From: Cristatella mucedo
Lineage: Eukaryota; Bryozoa; Phylactolaemata; Cristatellidae
Length of the DNA stretch: 64,000 nucleotides
Assembly: GCA_009760855.2 (NCBI GenBank)
Contig: WPIO01000027.1
Span: 1,866,501-1,930,500 of the forward strand
Direction of reading: 5' to 3'
Within the stretch, counting starts at the first letter, position 1. Each line of letters begins with the position of its first letter. The position numbers and the translations under genes were made by a program. The notes below the pieces were generated by a model. That model saw nothing but the letters and a program-made list of their open reading frames with translations, ran no database searches and was not told where the DNA came from. Of the stretch, positions 12,401-33,455 are shown piece after piece.

Positions 12401-12713
12401 ACATTCATCACTACATTAGCAGCTCCGAAAGGAACCGGTGAAGTAAAGACAAGGTCAGCTGACCAAACATCTTAATTTCAATAAAGGTCAAGGAGCCTTA
12501 ACGGCTATCACCGCTGCTTGCAGTGGGCAATAAAGGATTGCCTGCGGCAGGACTCAACCCTACGATCTGAGTAAAGAAGTGGCAAAACAGTGCGCCTGGG
12601 CCAACATTCGGGTGCAGTGAATAGCGCGTGCACTGCAGCAATTCAAACGACTGGGCTACACTTACCAGGCTTCTAGCCAGTGGTGCAACCGCTCTTGCTG
12701 CTGAGAGATACAT
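6905..12713 (-). CDS. ATP5MC: ATP synthase F(o) subunit c, mitochondrial (whole gene)
   Basis: Subunit c forms the rotating proton-carrying ring of mitochondrial ATP synthase in the inner membrane. The coding exons are 12713-12666, 10907-10811 and 7068-6905, with phases 0 and 1 agreeing at both junctions. The precursor is about 102 residues: a short Arg/Ala-rich presequence ([16 protein letters not shown], then an [10 protein letters not shown] stretch), then a mature chain of exactly 75 residues starting [10 protein letters not shown]. The proton-binding Glu falls at mature position 58 (ALSEAMG) and the Lys that is trimethylated in animals at position 43 (RNPGLKQQL). The two helices with the polar RNP loop between them are complete. 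Nothing in it is broken. The presequence is shorter than the roughly 60 residues of vertebrate copies, so one further phase 0-0 exon may have been missed. Confidence 0.97.
7505..7680 (+). mobile_element. tRNA-like SINE (family C) in ATP5MC intron 2
   Basis: A GGGTTCGAGTCCTGCACC B box follows an A-box-like GGGGTAAGATG. The 3' part (TTCTTTATTGCC..AAGCAGGTGATAGCCGTTAAAGCTCTTCTG) is related to the family A tail, so the two families may share a tail. Confidence 0.65.
9417..10385 (-). mobile_element. CR1/L2-like LINE, best-preserved copy (RT C-terminus and 3' tail)
   Basis: Read on the minus strand. From [18 protein letters not shown] and [18 protein letters not shown] (late reverse-transcriptase region) it passes through [36 protein letters not shown] and [14 protein letters not shown] to [13 protein letters not shown] and stop. 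One frame change lies near 10050. It ends in an (AAT)n run at 9417-9446 (plus strand), the priming tail. It is 5'-truncated. Confidence 0.93.
10555..10660. repeat. (CAGA)n-rich tract
   Basis: Imperfect CAGA/GACA repeats, just inside ATP5MC intron 2. On the transcribed strand it is CU-rich. Confidence 0.9.
10811..10907 (-). CDS. ATP5MC: ATP5MC exon 2 (presequence end and first helix)
   Basis: Begins after TTAG at 10908 (a CAG three bases further in is also possible). It encodes [11 protein letters not shown], then [20 protein letters not shown], and ends with one base of the next Gly codon before GTGAGT. Glycine-rich helix 1 is intact. Confidence 0.96.
11700..11905 (-). mobile_element. tRNA-like SINE (family D) in ATP5MC intron 1
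   Basis: On the minus strand it starts ACCCCGGTGGCATACTGG and carries the B box ACGGGTTCGAATCTTGC. The body then runs to ATCCTAGCATGTG. Only one copy was noticed in this window. Confidence 0.6.
12488..12660 (-). mobile_element. tRNA-derived SINE (family A, diverged)
   Basis: The GAGCCTTAACGGCTATCACCGCTGC and CAATAAAGGATTGCC blocks on the plus strand match family A. The A-box half is poorly conserved. It sits directly after ATP5MC exon 1 in intron 1. Confidence 0.75.
12666..12713 (-). CDS. ATP5MC: ATP5MC exon 1 (start of mitochondrial presequence)
   Basis: ATG at 12713 gives [16 protein letters not shown], an amphipathic Arg-containing leader, ending in CTG before GTAAGT. A possible acceptor (GTAGTTTCAG) lies 22 bases before the ATG, at 12736, so a non-coding exon may lie further upstream. 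The start was chosen because it is the only Met giving a leader in phase with exon 2. Confidence 0.85.
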
Positions 12714-12739
12714 GCTTGCCTGGCACGGGTCGCAGCTGA

Positions 12740-13712
12740 AACTACAAAGCACGATAGTAATTTCACAGCAAGTCCTCGATCAAAGCAATAACAGCAGCAA
12801 GCAGCACGGCGGTACTTTGGGTCATCTACAACTACTGCGTCAATAATCACAGCGGTTAAGTGATGTTTAACCATAAAAACGCGTGCCAGATGAATTTACA
12901 AGTTAAAACTACAGAATTGCTTGCGGTCGAACGAAGTCCTCAGCGGCAGCCAGCTGACCACACCTAACGCTCCACCGCAGCCATCAACGGTGAGAAGAAG
13001 CGAAACGGCGCTAGAACGCCACTAATTTTTGCTGCGACGGGTAGATACTCTTATCACAGCTAGTGCTGAAGCCCGCTAGTGGCCCTCGGCACAATTACAG
13101 AATAGTCAACAGGGGAGTTTCATCTACAACGCGGACTAAGCTGCTCTCAACGTCTTTCGAAGCGCTCGATTCGCCCTATCTACCTTGTTCTCGGACTGCT
13201 GCCGACGGCACCGAACGACGGCGTCACGGTCGCGGAGAAGAAAACTTCCCCGGCTACTACCGACCTCTGCCGCCCCTCCGACAAGACAGGGCGCTACTGC
13301 TGGGTGGCAAAGGATCGCACCGCCGCTTCTACGTACACCACCAAATAACGGCCAGAATAGACCACAGATCCCAGTGAACGTAAGCCCGGTGGCTGCAGCT
13401 AGCGAGAAAGCTAGACTATCGACTCAGGGGCAAGCACCGGCGCCGGTCACCGGGCGACCGGATGAGGCGCCCGGCTGCGACTAGATATGCACAGTCGCAG
13501 CCAGTAACGAAATGAACGGCAGCCACGAGTTTCGGTAGATGTACGGTGATAGGAAAGTGCTCTATGTGCGGCTAGAGAAAAAATCAAGTATTCAGACAAA
13601 GCCGTAATAACGCGAAGAGTCGGACTACAAGGCGTACCTCACGAGAGCAAAGCCACCAGCGGCAGTAAAGAGCTCTGGAGTACGGAGCGCCACCGGCGTT
13701 AGGGGGAGATAA
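12740..13712. other. intergenic, possible remnant of an LTR-element interior
   Basis: Open frames of 99 and 104 residues, rich in Arg, Pro and Ser, overlap at 13063-13484. I recognise no domain. They lie just before the possible LTR edge at 13713. Confidence 0.25.
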
Positions 13713-13940
13713 TGTAGCAGTGCGTGACCACGTGGCCATAGCCGCCGTAGGCTCGATTACGGTACACCACTGAGGTATTAATAATAAAAATGCATGTGAA
13801 TATCGACCTTAGGGAACTGAATCTCAGATCAGACAATGTAAATATTTAAATTTATGCCAGCAGACATGGACTACGGCGACTTAACCAAGAAACGGACGAA
13901 TACCACTGCCAACGTTGTCGCACGGTACGCTCTCATCTTA

Positions 13941-13956
13941 CACTCTCTCTATCTCT

Positions 13957-14018
<62 letters not shown>

Positions 14019-14040
14019 ATCTCTTCCTCTTTCTCTCTAA
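13941..14040. repeat. (TC)n microsatellite
   Basis: About 95 bp of mostly CT dinucleotides with a few TTC interruptions. Confidence 0.97.
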
Positions 14041-15567
14041 CTTCTCTGTGCATAGGCACCGTCTCTCTCCCCTCTCTTGCCTCTCTTCTCCATGTCTCAA
14101 TTGTATGAGATTGTGCGATCGCGGGAGCGAAACTGCGTTTGTCTCCCTTAATCGCTGCTATTCTTTCTTTCTGCCTGTATCCGCTTGCCTTCTTTATCAC
14201 AGGTCTCTTGGTCTTCTCACCTACTCTTTAAGAGTTATCTCACCTCAACTATCCTTCTCTCTATTCGCCGCAGTTTCTAACTCTCTCGTTCTCGCTCTTA
14301 CCCTCCGCTCGTTGGGCTCTTCCTAGAAGGCTTGCGTTCAGCTGCCGATGTGCGTTCAAGGCCTCTAGCGAGCCCTTGGCAGACTCTTGGCTGACTCACC
14401 TGCAAATTTTTGAAAGCACTTAGAAAAATTATAAAATCTGTACCAATAATTTGATGGAATTACGCTTATGTTAACGTTAGATATTAGCACAATTAAAATT
14501 TAATGTAGGCTAATCCAACGGCCTCCTCTTTATAGCGTCCGAAGACCCATAGCGTCTGTCACGCCGTTCGCTTTTGACAAGAACTGTTGACACAACGACT
14601 CGGACCCAAGAACTCGGTCGCGAAGTTAGACCACCTTGTCCCTGAGCTGGGATATTTCGCAGAAGGGGGCAAAATTTCGCCTATCTAACAAAGATCTAAA
14701 CTGGAGAGTTTTAATAGCGAAATAGCGGGCATTACCTCAAAAGTATTCAGACCGTCGATTACTTGCCCTTGAGTTTTCAATGCTGATGATCAGGAATGAA
14801 AATGTGAAGTGAAGAGTGAAAATAAAGTAAGCGTACCAGCAGACGGCGAACATGTAAATGAGGGCTAATCAAACCAGAGGGGCGGTTTCGCCGACTTGGT
14901 GGACTTAGCGCCTAAAGCGTGCAGGCAGACTGCAACACGTAAGGAACGGCGGGGGGGGGCGGGAACTGTGCTTAACTGGGGCAGACATTGTCCCTTGGAA
15001 CGTAGGTGGGCCGCCACCGTCGTTCAATACCCTTGCGGCTGGTGGACGGCGGGAAATTTTCGCGCCGCTTCCACGTCTGCCACCGCACGCACGAGGTCAC
15101 GAGGGGTAAGCCGTAAAGCATTGTGTTCCGATTGCTTTCGGCGCTCTCATTTGGAGTCGGTCTCTTAGGAACGGGGTCGAAACGCTTCCACGACACCCAG
15201 GTGTTGCGGAATTTCGGGAAAGCGAGTACCTATCCGAGAGCAAATAGTAGAAAAGTAAACTAAAAAATTACAGACACTCAATATGAATAAGTAATTGTTT
15301 GAAATATTTTATAAAAGTTAATTTAAGAATACAGACTTGTAATATAAGCTATGAGAGTGCTCGAGAGTGTTTATATAAGTAAAAATAATTAGGATGGATC
15401 AAAAGCTAGTTAATCACTTTCATGATTCAGTACACAATTCAATATTAAATTCTAATTGCGATAGTGAATGCAATGATGCAAACTAGCACATTATCATCCT
15501 CGATACTTTTGACCTGAAACTCACTATAGCTACACCATCTTAGTCGTAGTGTAGACATCCCAAAAAT
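14041..15567. other. intergenic, nothing recognised
   Basis: Pyrimidine-rich to about 14320. No gene or known repeat was seen after that. A short GGGGGGG run occurs at 14950. Confidence 0.4.
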
Positions 15568-15733
15568 ACTAGCTGTTATAACAGCCCATTTTGTATAGCG
15601 ACAGAAGAGTCTCACGGTTTCACCACCGCTTACGGCGGCAATAAGGGATCGCCCGCCGTAGGATTCGAACCCATCACCTCGGGACCGAGGTTGTGAAAAG
15701 CAGCCACCTTACCCAGTGTGCCATCACGGTTCG
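15568..15733 (-). mobile_element. tRNA-derived SINE (family A)
   Basis: Near full-length copy with B box (GGATTCGAACCC on the plus strand) and the ACTAGCTGTTATAACAGCCC tail. Confidence 0.9.
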
Positions 15734-18700
15734 ACGGCGCCGCAAGCCACCAACGCCACAAAGGCCACAACGTAAGCGCGACATCCATTGCGTGCGTTTA
15801 CGAGCTCACTCACTCACTCGAGTACCCACGTTCAAAATATACAGGTCGATTCTGTTTTAATCAGGTCCACGGGCAGTTTCTAGCGTCACGAGTCACCCAA
15901 AAGAGGTTAGCATTCAGACGAATCAATCCCGGTCAATCCAGCATGGAACGGAACTAAAGCACGTAAGTAAGACCTTTTGAGACCGAAGTCTCCCAAACCA
16001 AAATCCCTTAAATCAGCTAAGATTTTTTAAGATGTAAATGATCCGTTAAAATGTTACTTTTACTCTTTAATCTTTTCGGGGAAGCTACAAGCTCGGCACC
16101 AAAGGCTCATAAACCGGAAGCCTTTTTCAGCAGTCTCGGAGGAGGGCGTACAGCCTTTAGCTCGAGCCCGAAGTTTCGCATGGCGTGGCGGCCACATTGA
16201 ACGGCGTACGATGGCAGTAAGGGTTTTATCTACATTCATCTACTACTATTTCATCTACATTTCATCTTCATTAAACAGGCAAGTGTGCAGATAGCCTAAG
16301 GAGCCATTACCGACGGATTTCGAAGCGAAGGCATTGATAACTTGCTGCGAGCCTCACTCCATTGAAGTTTAGTCTCGAGCCAAAATCCTGTCTATGCCGT
16401 ATAGAGTTTTGCAATTCTAAATCTGCAATCGTATCGAAGGTTTTCTAAGCAACTTTGGTCGTTGGCAAGGAGCTGCTGGGTTTTAGCCTCGATAGGAGGC
16501 GATCAGGAAGCGGCCCACACCGGACGCTTATTCTGCGAGCCCATATACTCCCCCGTGGAAAGCCAGACATAACGTCCCCCTGAGAATGACAGGAGGAGCT
16601 AGCGATAGGCCGCCAAGTTTCTAGAACCTTTCTCAAAGTAAATTGGCGGCGGACCTTCGATACGGTCAAAATGGCCGCACTGGGTGCGAGCCATCAGAGC
16701 GCAGCTACATGGCCAATATCCAGAGGGAACCATCGTTAGGTAGAGAAGCTATCGCGTTTTTAGCAGGGCAAAGGTGATAATTTTTTTAACAAATCTGAAA
16801 AGCCTCCGCTTAGTACTTATGCGGCGAAAACCTTCTGACGCTACTATGGGCCACAATGAAAAACATTTTCTAGACGTGTCTGCATTCGAGAGGGACTTCC
16901 GGGATGTACGCTTCCCGCGCGAAACTTTGGAGTGTCTCTGCAGGGGGGATAATCGCGACCGCATTTTAACACTCGGTCTTGCTGTCGCGCAGCTGCAGAA
17001 TGTGTTTCCAGAAGGAGGCAATCCTTTTCTTTGACGGCTACCTATTGTTCGAGGGTCTCCAAAACTATTTTTGGTAGACTGGAAAAGGTCTGCTTTGTGA
17101 GCATTCCAGGAAGACAGGTGCAGCAGCGCTTCTTCGGTGCACCACTGCAGGCTCGCATCTGAGCGAGAACCACGGTTTCATTGCAGAGGGCTACAGGTGA
17201 CGCGGAAACAGGCGCGCGGACTCGGATTGAGTTTCCCGTGGAAGCTACATCACTTGTACGTTCAGGCGGAATTCTCACTCTGCGAAAACCTGCGCTCTAT
17301 AAGGATTTTCACGCAGAGCGTGGATTTCTCACGCCGAGTAGAGTACGGAAATTCGGGGAGCTTCGTTTGAATATCTGCGCTACGTGCGTTAACTCTAACC
17401 AAGCTCTCGGGCACCGAAGTTTCTGGATGATGAAAACTATACAGCCTCCTTCCAAGACTTACCAGAAACTAGCAAGCAATGGGTTTTTCCATTATTTCGG
17501 TGACTTACTAGCGTTTGCGCCATGCATCACGATTACAAACCATGAGCTCTATAGCTGAACGGCGATTATTAAGACTATGAGCTTGGCCATTGAATTATAA
17601 CTGTGAGCCGCTTATAAGATAACCGTGATAGGCACGTGAGCAGCGCAATTTACGATTAGAATGATTTAGATCATTATAGGACTCATGAATTGGCCGTGAT
17701 ATGAGGCGCGGTCCTGACCACAGTCGCTCTCTTAAAGTAACAGTCTGCAGGTCGGTAAGTTCTAGCGCTGAGCGAGAGCTGCTGTAGGCCTGTGAAAGAG
17801 TCAGTTGGAAGTTGCTTTCTATCTTAGCCGTGGTTTACAAGCTATGGTTTGTGTTTTCTAATACCTCAGTGTTGTGAGCACTGAGTGCAGAATATTGAGC
17901 GCTGTGTCACTATCGCTGGCACATTGCGAGTATCAGGTCTTTACACGTGCCATTATGACCTCGCGACCCTCACCAGTTCAGATAGCTGCACAAAGCGTGA
18001 AGTTAGCTGTGTAAGTCAAAGGTTAGTTGCGCTCGTGCTATGCGTTTCGCCCCGTCGTTTGCAATGGCTGACTGTGTGACGACAACTGGTACAGTGACTT
18101 CCAGCCGAAATACTAAGTTAGCTGACTCTGATGACTATTTGGAACTGACGGGAGACTCTGAACCTGTAGTTTACCACTCCGACAGCGAGCACGCAAATGT
18201 ACGGAAACATCGAATGTCCAAAAACAACGGTGTGTTTAGGCTCGCAGCGCGACGGCCCACGACCGCTATCTCCCGCGTAGGCGTTCTCACCGCCCTCCTG
18301 TGCAGGTTGTGACTCACCCTCATAAAACCATTTCCCTATAAACCGGCATGGCCCATAAACTAGCACCACGAACGCTATCGGCCCATATAGTAATAGCGCG
18401 GTAATAAAACAACCGCTGGATATACGCACCAGATGGGGATGGGATGCTGATCAGTTTGAGCGGACCGTTGTAGTATACAAAGCAACAGTGGTTTTCACGA
18501 GTACAGGCGCTTGGACCGTCGATAGAGGGTACTGCCGTCCAACAAGTGCATTAGAGAACGATGGAGTTTTTAGAAGAAATTTGGTACCGGCAGTCCCAAA
18601 TTTTGTTTATGTTTGTCTCACCAGCAGCAGGCAATTAGGGAATTTGCCCATTTTGTTGTTGGCGCTTGAAAGCAGCTGATAGTTTTAGAGGCCCGCGTCA

Positions 18701-18804
18701 GCTCCTCAAAGGAAATTATGAGCAGCGTTACTGAGCACCGCGAGAACGACACGTGCGTAATAAAAGTGAGTTTGCTACGCTAATTAATGTGGTAGCTGAC
18801 TTTG
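15734..18804. other. intergenic, no gene recognised
   Basis: Frames of 74-125 residues occur (for example 16774-17034, 17181-17558 and 18040-18312), but none shows a domain I know or a convincing exon structure. Unrecognised exons cannot be excluded. Confidence 0.35.
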
Positions 18805-20455
18805 TAGTCGTAGTTTTTAGGGTGCATACCGACCATATTTAGGGGGAATCTCTTTCAACTCTTTCTTAATAGAATCAACTTCATCTAGCGAACTCTTAAG
18901 TAATTCTCTAGCATTATTTGTACCATTAAATATTTTAAAACTTTTTCTATTTCCATTATAATCAATAATAGTATATGCACCTGAGTAAGGTACGTGTTTT
19001 TGAAAAGAAGCTGGTGGTATGGTAGTATCTTCTTTATTTTTTTTCTTACATTAGTCAACAGGCATTCAAAATCAGCATAAGCAACATAAGTACACCACAA
19101 TGTTTTCCAATACTCTCTAAAATAACAAAGATTACCAGTTCCATATTTTCTATCTTTTGCTTTTGGCATTCTTTTTCTCGACTTTCCATCGTTTCGTTTC
19201 TTGCAAGCTTCAATATGAGAATCTTATCTGTCCGGCGAAAACATTCTACATAAAAATCTATTACAAGTTAATTGAGTACCATGACCTTTTGAACTTCTGC
19301 ACAAACAATTAAAACTTCTAATAATAACATAATGTGAGTTAGTCTTCTCTTTATTAATAACTAGTAGAAGGTCTAAGTGTTTCTCATTTTCTTCATCAAC
19401 TACTATTAAAGGACTTTGATTTCTAATATCATACTCAAAAACATTTATTTAAATATCAAATAACTCTGCTAAGACAGGAATATCACTAACACTTAATGCT
19501 TGAGAAGAATAACCTGGTCTTAAATTAAATAATTCTTCTAATTTTGGTATTGAATGAGAATAACACTCAATAGTATTACATTTAAATATGCAATTGATTC
19601 TGTATGATTGTCTCTCCAATGTTAAAATCTTTAAACACACCATAAAGCACAACAGTTATCTGATTCATCCTTTATATTAACAGTAGATCTCTTATTTTCT
19701 AATCCAACAGGCATTGGTAAATAACTTCCTCCAAAACGGTGCCGAAAATAGGTAAACTTTGCGTATAAAGCATTAATACCAACTAACTCCAACAAGACCC
19801 CTCTCTAACCATTCACCAACTTTTTTCTTGAAAGAAACAAATTGCATTGTAATTAGGATTTGCATTGCATTTGCATTGTAATTTGCATTGTAATTACAAA
19901 TTGCATTGTAATTATTTTATCAATATCTAAAATTCTATTTATTTTTGCGTTGCTTACTCCAGCGAAAGTTAAGTAGTTATAAGCGCCATTCTCAGCTGCT
20001 AGAATAGGAGAAACAGCCATTGTTAATTTTAAATCACTCATAGTTTTAAGTAAATCTCTAATTAGTCTCTTTAAATCTGTGCTTCTTTCATCAAATAGTC
20101 TTTCAAAGTCTATTTCATTTCTTTCTAAACCTACATATTCATAATCCATTAACTTACCATCAGATGAGCCGCAACCTAAAAACCAACCTGTTTCTTTAAT
20201 CTTCATTAATCTTCTAGCCTCTTTCAAATGACCAATCCTTATTCTTTATCTCTTTCTTATTAAAGGAAATCTCTACACTTGTATTAGGAATTGTTTGCAA
20301 ACTAGCTATCACAGTGTCTAAACTAGTCTTTGAAAATGGATACTTTGGAAGAAGGCCTGTTCTTTTTCTAACCTCTTCTCTAACAGGTCTTGCATGATCA
20401 CTAAACTTTTAACCCTTCCGCCTCATAGCATCATCATTTTTCTGAGACATTTGTA
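18805..20455 (-). pseudogene. decayed protein-primed DNA polymerase B fragment (Polinton/Maverick or related)
   Basis: An AT-rich island encodes, on the minus strand, pieces of one protein in successive frames. Toward its 3' end the segment VAYADFECLL contains the exonuclease-I DFE motif, preceded by a cysteine-bearing stretch (CLCRSS, CNRFLC) and a basic KRNDGKSRKR segment. Upstream pieces (19449-19652 and 19853-20227) carry the NVFEYD.R.QSPL-type region and a charged N-terminal region. This order fits polymerases of Polinton/Maverick elements and related DNA viruses. Stops and shifts split it into at least four pieces, and the polymerase core motifs are absent. Integrase, capsid and ATPase genes were not seen nearby. 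Confidence 0.65.
19835..19918. repeat. short minisatellite, TTGCATTGTAAT units
   Basis: Five to six imperfect copies of a 12-15 bp unit inside the polymerase relic. They disrupt its reading frame. Confidence 0.85.
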
Positions 20456-20537
20456 TAATATACAAAAAAAAATTAAAATTAAAATATAATAATTAGGACT
20501 TATATTACTGTTGAAGTAAACAAGATTGATTGAAGAA

Positions 20538-20654
20538 GTGTAGTTTTGAATGTTATGGAGACAGGGACTCGAGCAAGCACGAGACAACCGAACGGAGTGA
20601 GGTTGGTGATGTTCGAGGGTCGAGCCCTAGGCTACATAACATTCAAAAGTATAC
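20538..20654. mobile_element. 117-bp inverted-repeat element beside the polymerase relic
   Basis: TTTTGAATGTTATG at 20544-20557 is perfectly inverted at 20635-20648 (CATAACATTCAAAA). Beyond the perfect 14 bp, the arms remain partly complementary outward (GTGTAG/GTATAC) and inward (GGGACTCGAG/GGGCTCGACC). The centre has no coding potential. It could be a MITE, or the end of the neighbouring polymerase-bearing element. Confidence 0.6.
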
Positions 20655-20694
20655 TACTGGGAGGGAGAGTATAAACCGTGAAAAGAAGTGGACC

Positions 20695-21020
20695 AAGCAA
20701 TAAGTCCCGAGGTACCCCATATTTCAGAGGTACCTCGGATGATCTTTCTCCATTCACATCAATACTCTGGAGTCTCCCACTGAGATCGGACCTGAACCAT
20801 TGCAGAGCAGCGCCCGTGATTCCCAGGCGAGAAGAGAGGTGCCCAAGAAGGACTTGGTGATCGATAGTATCAAAGCTGCCGAAGTATCAAGCAAAGCAAG
20901 CACTCTACCCATGCCTGCTGACTCTGTAGAGTGATTAGCTCTAAAGCCAGATTGGAACTTACTAGCTAGGCTTGAATTTTAATATATGAGTTCAGCTGGT
21001 CTGTTACGACTCGTTCCACT
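20695..21020 (-). mobile_element. LINE reverse transcriptase fragment (palm region)
   Basis: Minus-strand reading FDTIDHQVLLGHLSSRLGI, then ALQWFRSDLSGR.QSI, then EVPLKYGVPRG is the central RT region of CR1/L2-type LINEs. It is upstream of, and does not overlap, the region kept in the other copies. It has stops and lacks the YADD motif region. Confidence 0.85.
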
Positions 21021-22108
21021 CGGCTAGCAATAAGCGAGTAGTAGATGGGAACCCGGTTTTGGTAACAAACCCCCAACAAAACAAAGTGGAAGGTTAGGTG
21101 CCCCGAGTGACTTCGGGAATCCTTATCAGGCAGTCGGTTCCCGAGAACTCCGATTATGAGGAGCTGGCTGAGCTTGCGTTGGCGATGCCAAGGTTAAATA
21201 ACCATCTGCTGATGGCAAGGGCCGCGAAAGGGCACTTTGCTTTCCACCCATCAGCATTAGGCCAAAGGACTAAACTAGCTATACCTACTTATTATGATAG
21301 GATAAAGAGTTGGAGACTTGCTATAACAAATTTGGGTACGTTGCTGCCACGTGTGGCTGATCTGAGGCTGAGAAGGCCTCACATTTGGTACCAGTTTAAA
21401 GGGTTCTGAGGTAGAAGTGTTAGGAAAGTGAAGGACCCCGCACCATCCGATCAGCAACGACCAGCAGATCGTCTTTAGAGTTAGTCTGCTCTTAAAGTCA
21501 AGTGCTGCCTTCGTCAGCAAGCGGCCTGACCAGACGGCAAATGACAGGAGACACTGACAACCCAACCGCACCCAAGTAACCTGTCGGCAGTACCGGTTGC
21601 GGCTCTAACGAGACTTTTAAATATGTTTTTTTTAATCCAAAAAATATCATAATTATTATTTATAAATATTATTCAAATTGTAAATTTAATTATATCTTTT
21701 ATGTCTTTATATCGAAGCTGCCGATAACCTTCAAATGAGGTTAGCTGGGGTCAGCGCGAGCTGAAGGTTGGCTGCCGTAGCCGGCCGGCTAGGGCACCTC
21801 ACTTCTCGACTGCTGGCGTAGTCCCGTGTTATAACTCGAGCGCTCCACCGTCGCTTAGCAGCGAATAACTTGTTAAGCTATTGGGTTTACTATATAGACG
21901 CAGAGAGTGAGGTTAACGTGCCGATTCGCGCAGCATCGCTCGTCTGCTGCGCCGTGCCGGCGGCTGGTGCGACCACGATGGTGCCCGGCATCCCGCTGGG
22001 ACTCGTTGCTGCCTTTCTCGTTGCCTCGAGCGGACGGAGCCCAGCCTTGGTGTGACTGCTGCGTTTAGTACGAGGATCTCCGACCGTCGTGCATCGCCTC
22101 TTGCTAGG
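21021..22108. other. upstream region of JAZF1
   Basis: Contains a 103-codon frame (21098-21409) that I do not recognise and an AT-rich patch at 21600-21720. GC rises from about 21740 to the JAZF1 start, consistent with a promoter/5' UTR. No TATA box or other promoter element was identified. Confidence 0.35.
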
Positions 22109-32033
<9,925 letters not shown>

Positions 32034-32860
32034 GCTGCTCTGCTATGCTGCGCTGCCTGCCGGTTTGCCTGGCTTGCAGGCAGAAGCAGCGAGGCACCCG
32101 GTCTTGGTCGATGAGCTGTGGGAGCCACCCGCATCTCTGCTGGCCTCTCGTGCCTGACACGTGACTCGCGTAGGCGTTCGTTTCGTTGTCTTCCGGTGAC
32201 CGTGTACGCGTTGAAATGGTCGGCAAGTCAGGATCTCATTCATTGTCGTGCAGAATTATTTATTCGTTCTCTCCAGCCGCACTTGCATGTGCTGCTCTGA
32301 CAAGGCAGCCCCTGCCAATCATCCGCGCTGACGTGACGTGGCAGCTCGGCATAGATTGCCGGCATGGCGCGACATGCACTGCGCGAGGTGCCTGGCAGTG
32401 CCGCATGCGGGTCGCCGCGCCCCGGCCCTAGCGCCCTCGTGCACCCTCGGCCTCGCCACCTGTCTACCCGTGTGCTTTTGCCGAATAGTTCTCTCGTTTT
32501 TTTTCTATCTCTATCGTTCTTCGTTGTGCAGCCTCTGTTTGTTTGTGCTTGGCATGATCTCTGGCTGGCATCCCCGGCTCGTGACTGTGGCAGCCGGCGG
32601 CGGTTGAGAGCGAGTGCGTGCTTGCTCGATGGGAGCAGCGTCTCACAGCTTCTGCTGCTGCTGCCTCTGCTGCATTTTTTGTACTCTAGTCATCAGTTCT
32701 TTTGAACGGTCCTGTCCAGGTTGTACCTGTGTCGCCGTGGTGCTTGATTCAATGTGCCACTGTAGCTTTCGGCAGCATTTACTGTGCTTATCCAATGACG
32801 GAATTTGACATTGTTCAAGGTAATGAGTGTCTGGAATAAAGCCAGCCGAGTAAGTGCTCT
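32034..32860 (+). other. JAZF1: JAZF1 3' untranslated region
   Basis: AATAAA at 32835-32840 is the first canonical signal after the stop, giving a 3' UTR of about 0.8 kb. Frames in it are rich in low-complexity codons and are not taken as genes. Confidence 0.65.
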
Positions 32861-33388
32861 GCTGTCCCCTTCTTGTCCCCTGCTGCCTGTCGCGATGTAG
32901 CCGACCTAGTCTGTTACAGCCGGTTACAGCAGCTCTTGCAGCTGAGCTGCCGTAGCCGTGGCCTCTGGACTGCGGCAGTCTGTTTCGTGGACTGACTATT
33001 GAAAGCTGGCACCTGAAGGCAGCTGCTAGCATCGGCAGCAGGTAGGCTCGTAACGAGGTCGAAGCTGTTGAAGCTTTGCTTGCTGGTCCAGACGTGGCCG
33101 AGATCAAGCTTGTCTCTACTTTGGTTAGTGTCCTGAGTACTTAAGTAAGAAAGTCCAATGCGAATGCTTCGAAAATCGCTGTGCCACTGATGAACCCTAA
33201 ATTATTTGGATATCGTGCCTTCAGTCTTCATGCTTGCTAAGCCTTGGGTTCACGACCGGCATAATGGCATACCGTATCCTGACGACATTAAAAAAAAGTG
33301 CTTAAGACTCCTGTTTGTTTGCTCTGTTCTTTCGTGTTGTCATTCATATACTTGTGCTTGCTTAAATTGTGCATGATTTTGCTCTTTC

Positions 33389-33455
33389 AAGTGCCTAGAA
33401 AGGGATCTAGTTCTCCTACAGAACTTTTAAAACGTTTTATTATTATTATTATTAT
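33389..33455 (+). mobile_element. isolated CR1/L2-like LINE 3' tail
   Basis: AAGTGCCTAGAAAGGGATC..TTTTATTATTATTATTATTA: the last 67 bases only. Confidence 0.8.

Noticed and set aside
21275-21571. 98-codon minus frame and 103-codon plus frame near 21.1-21.6 kb
   Set aside because: Neither shows a known domain; the region adjoins a dead LINE fragment.
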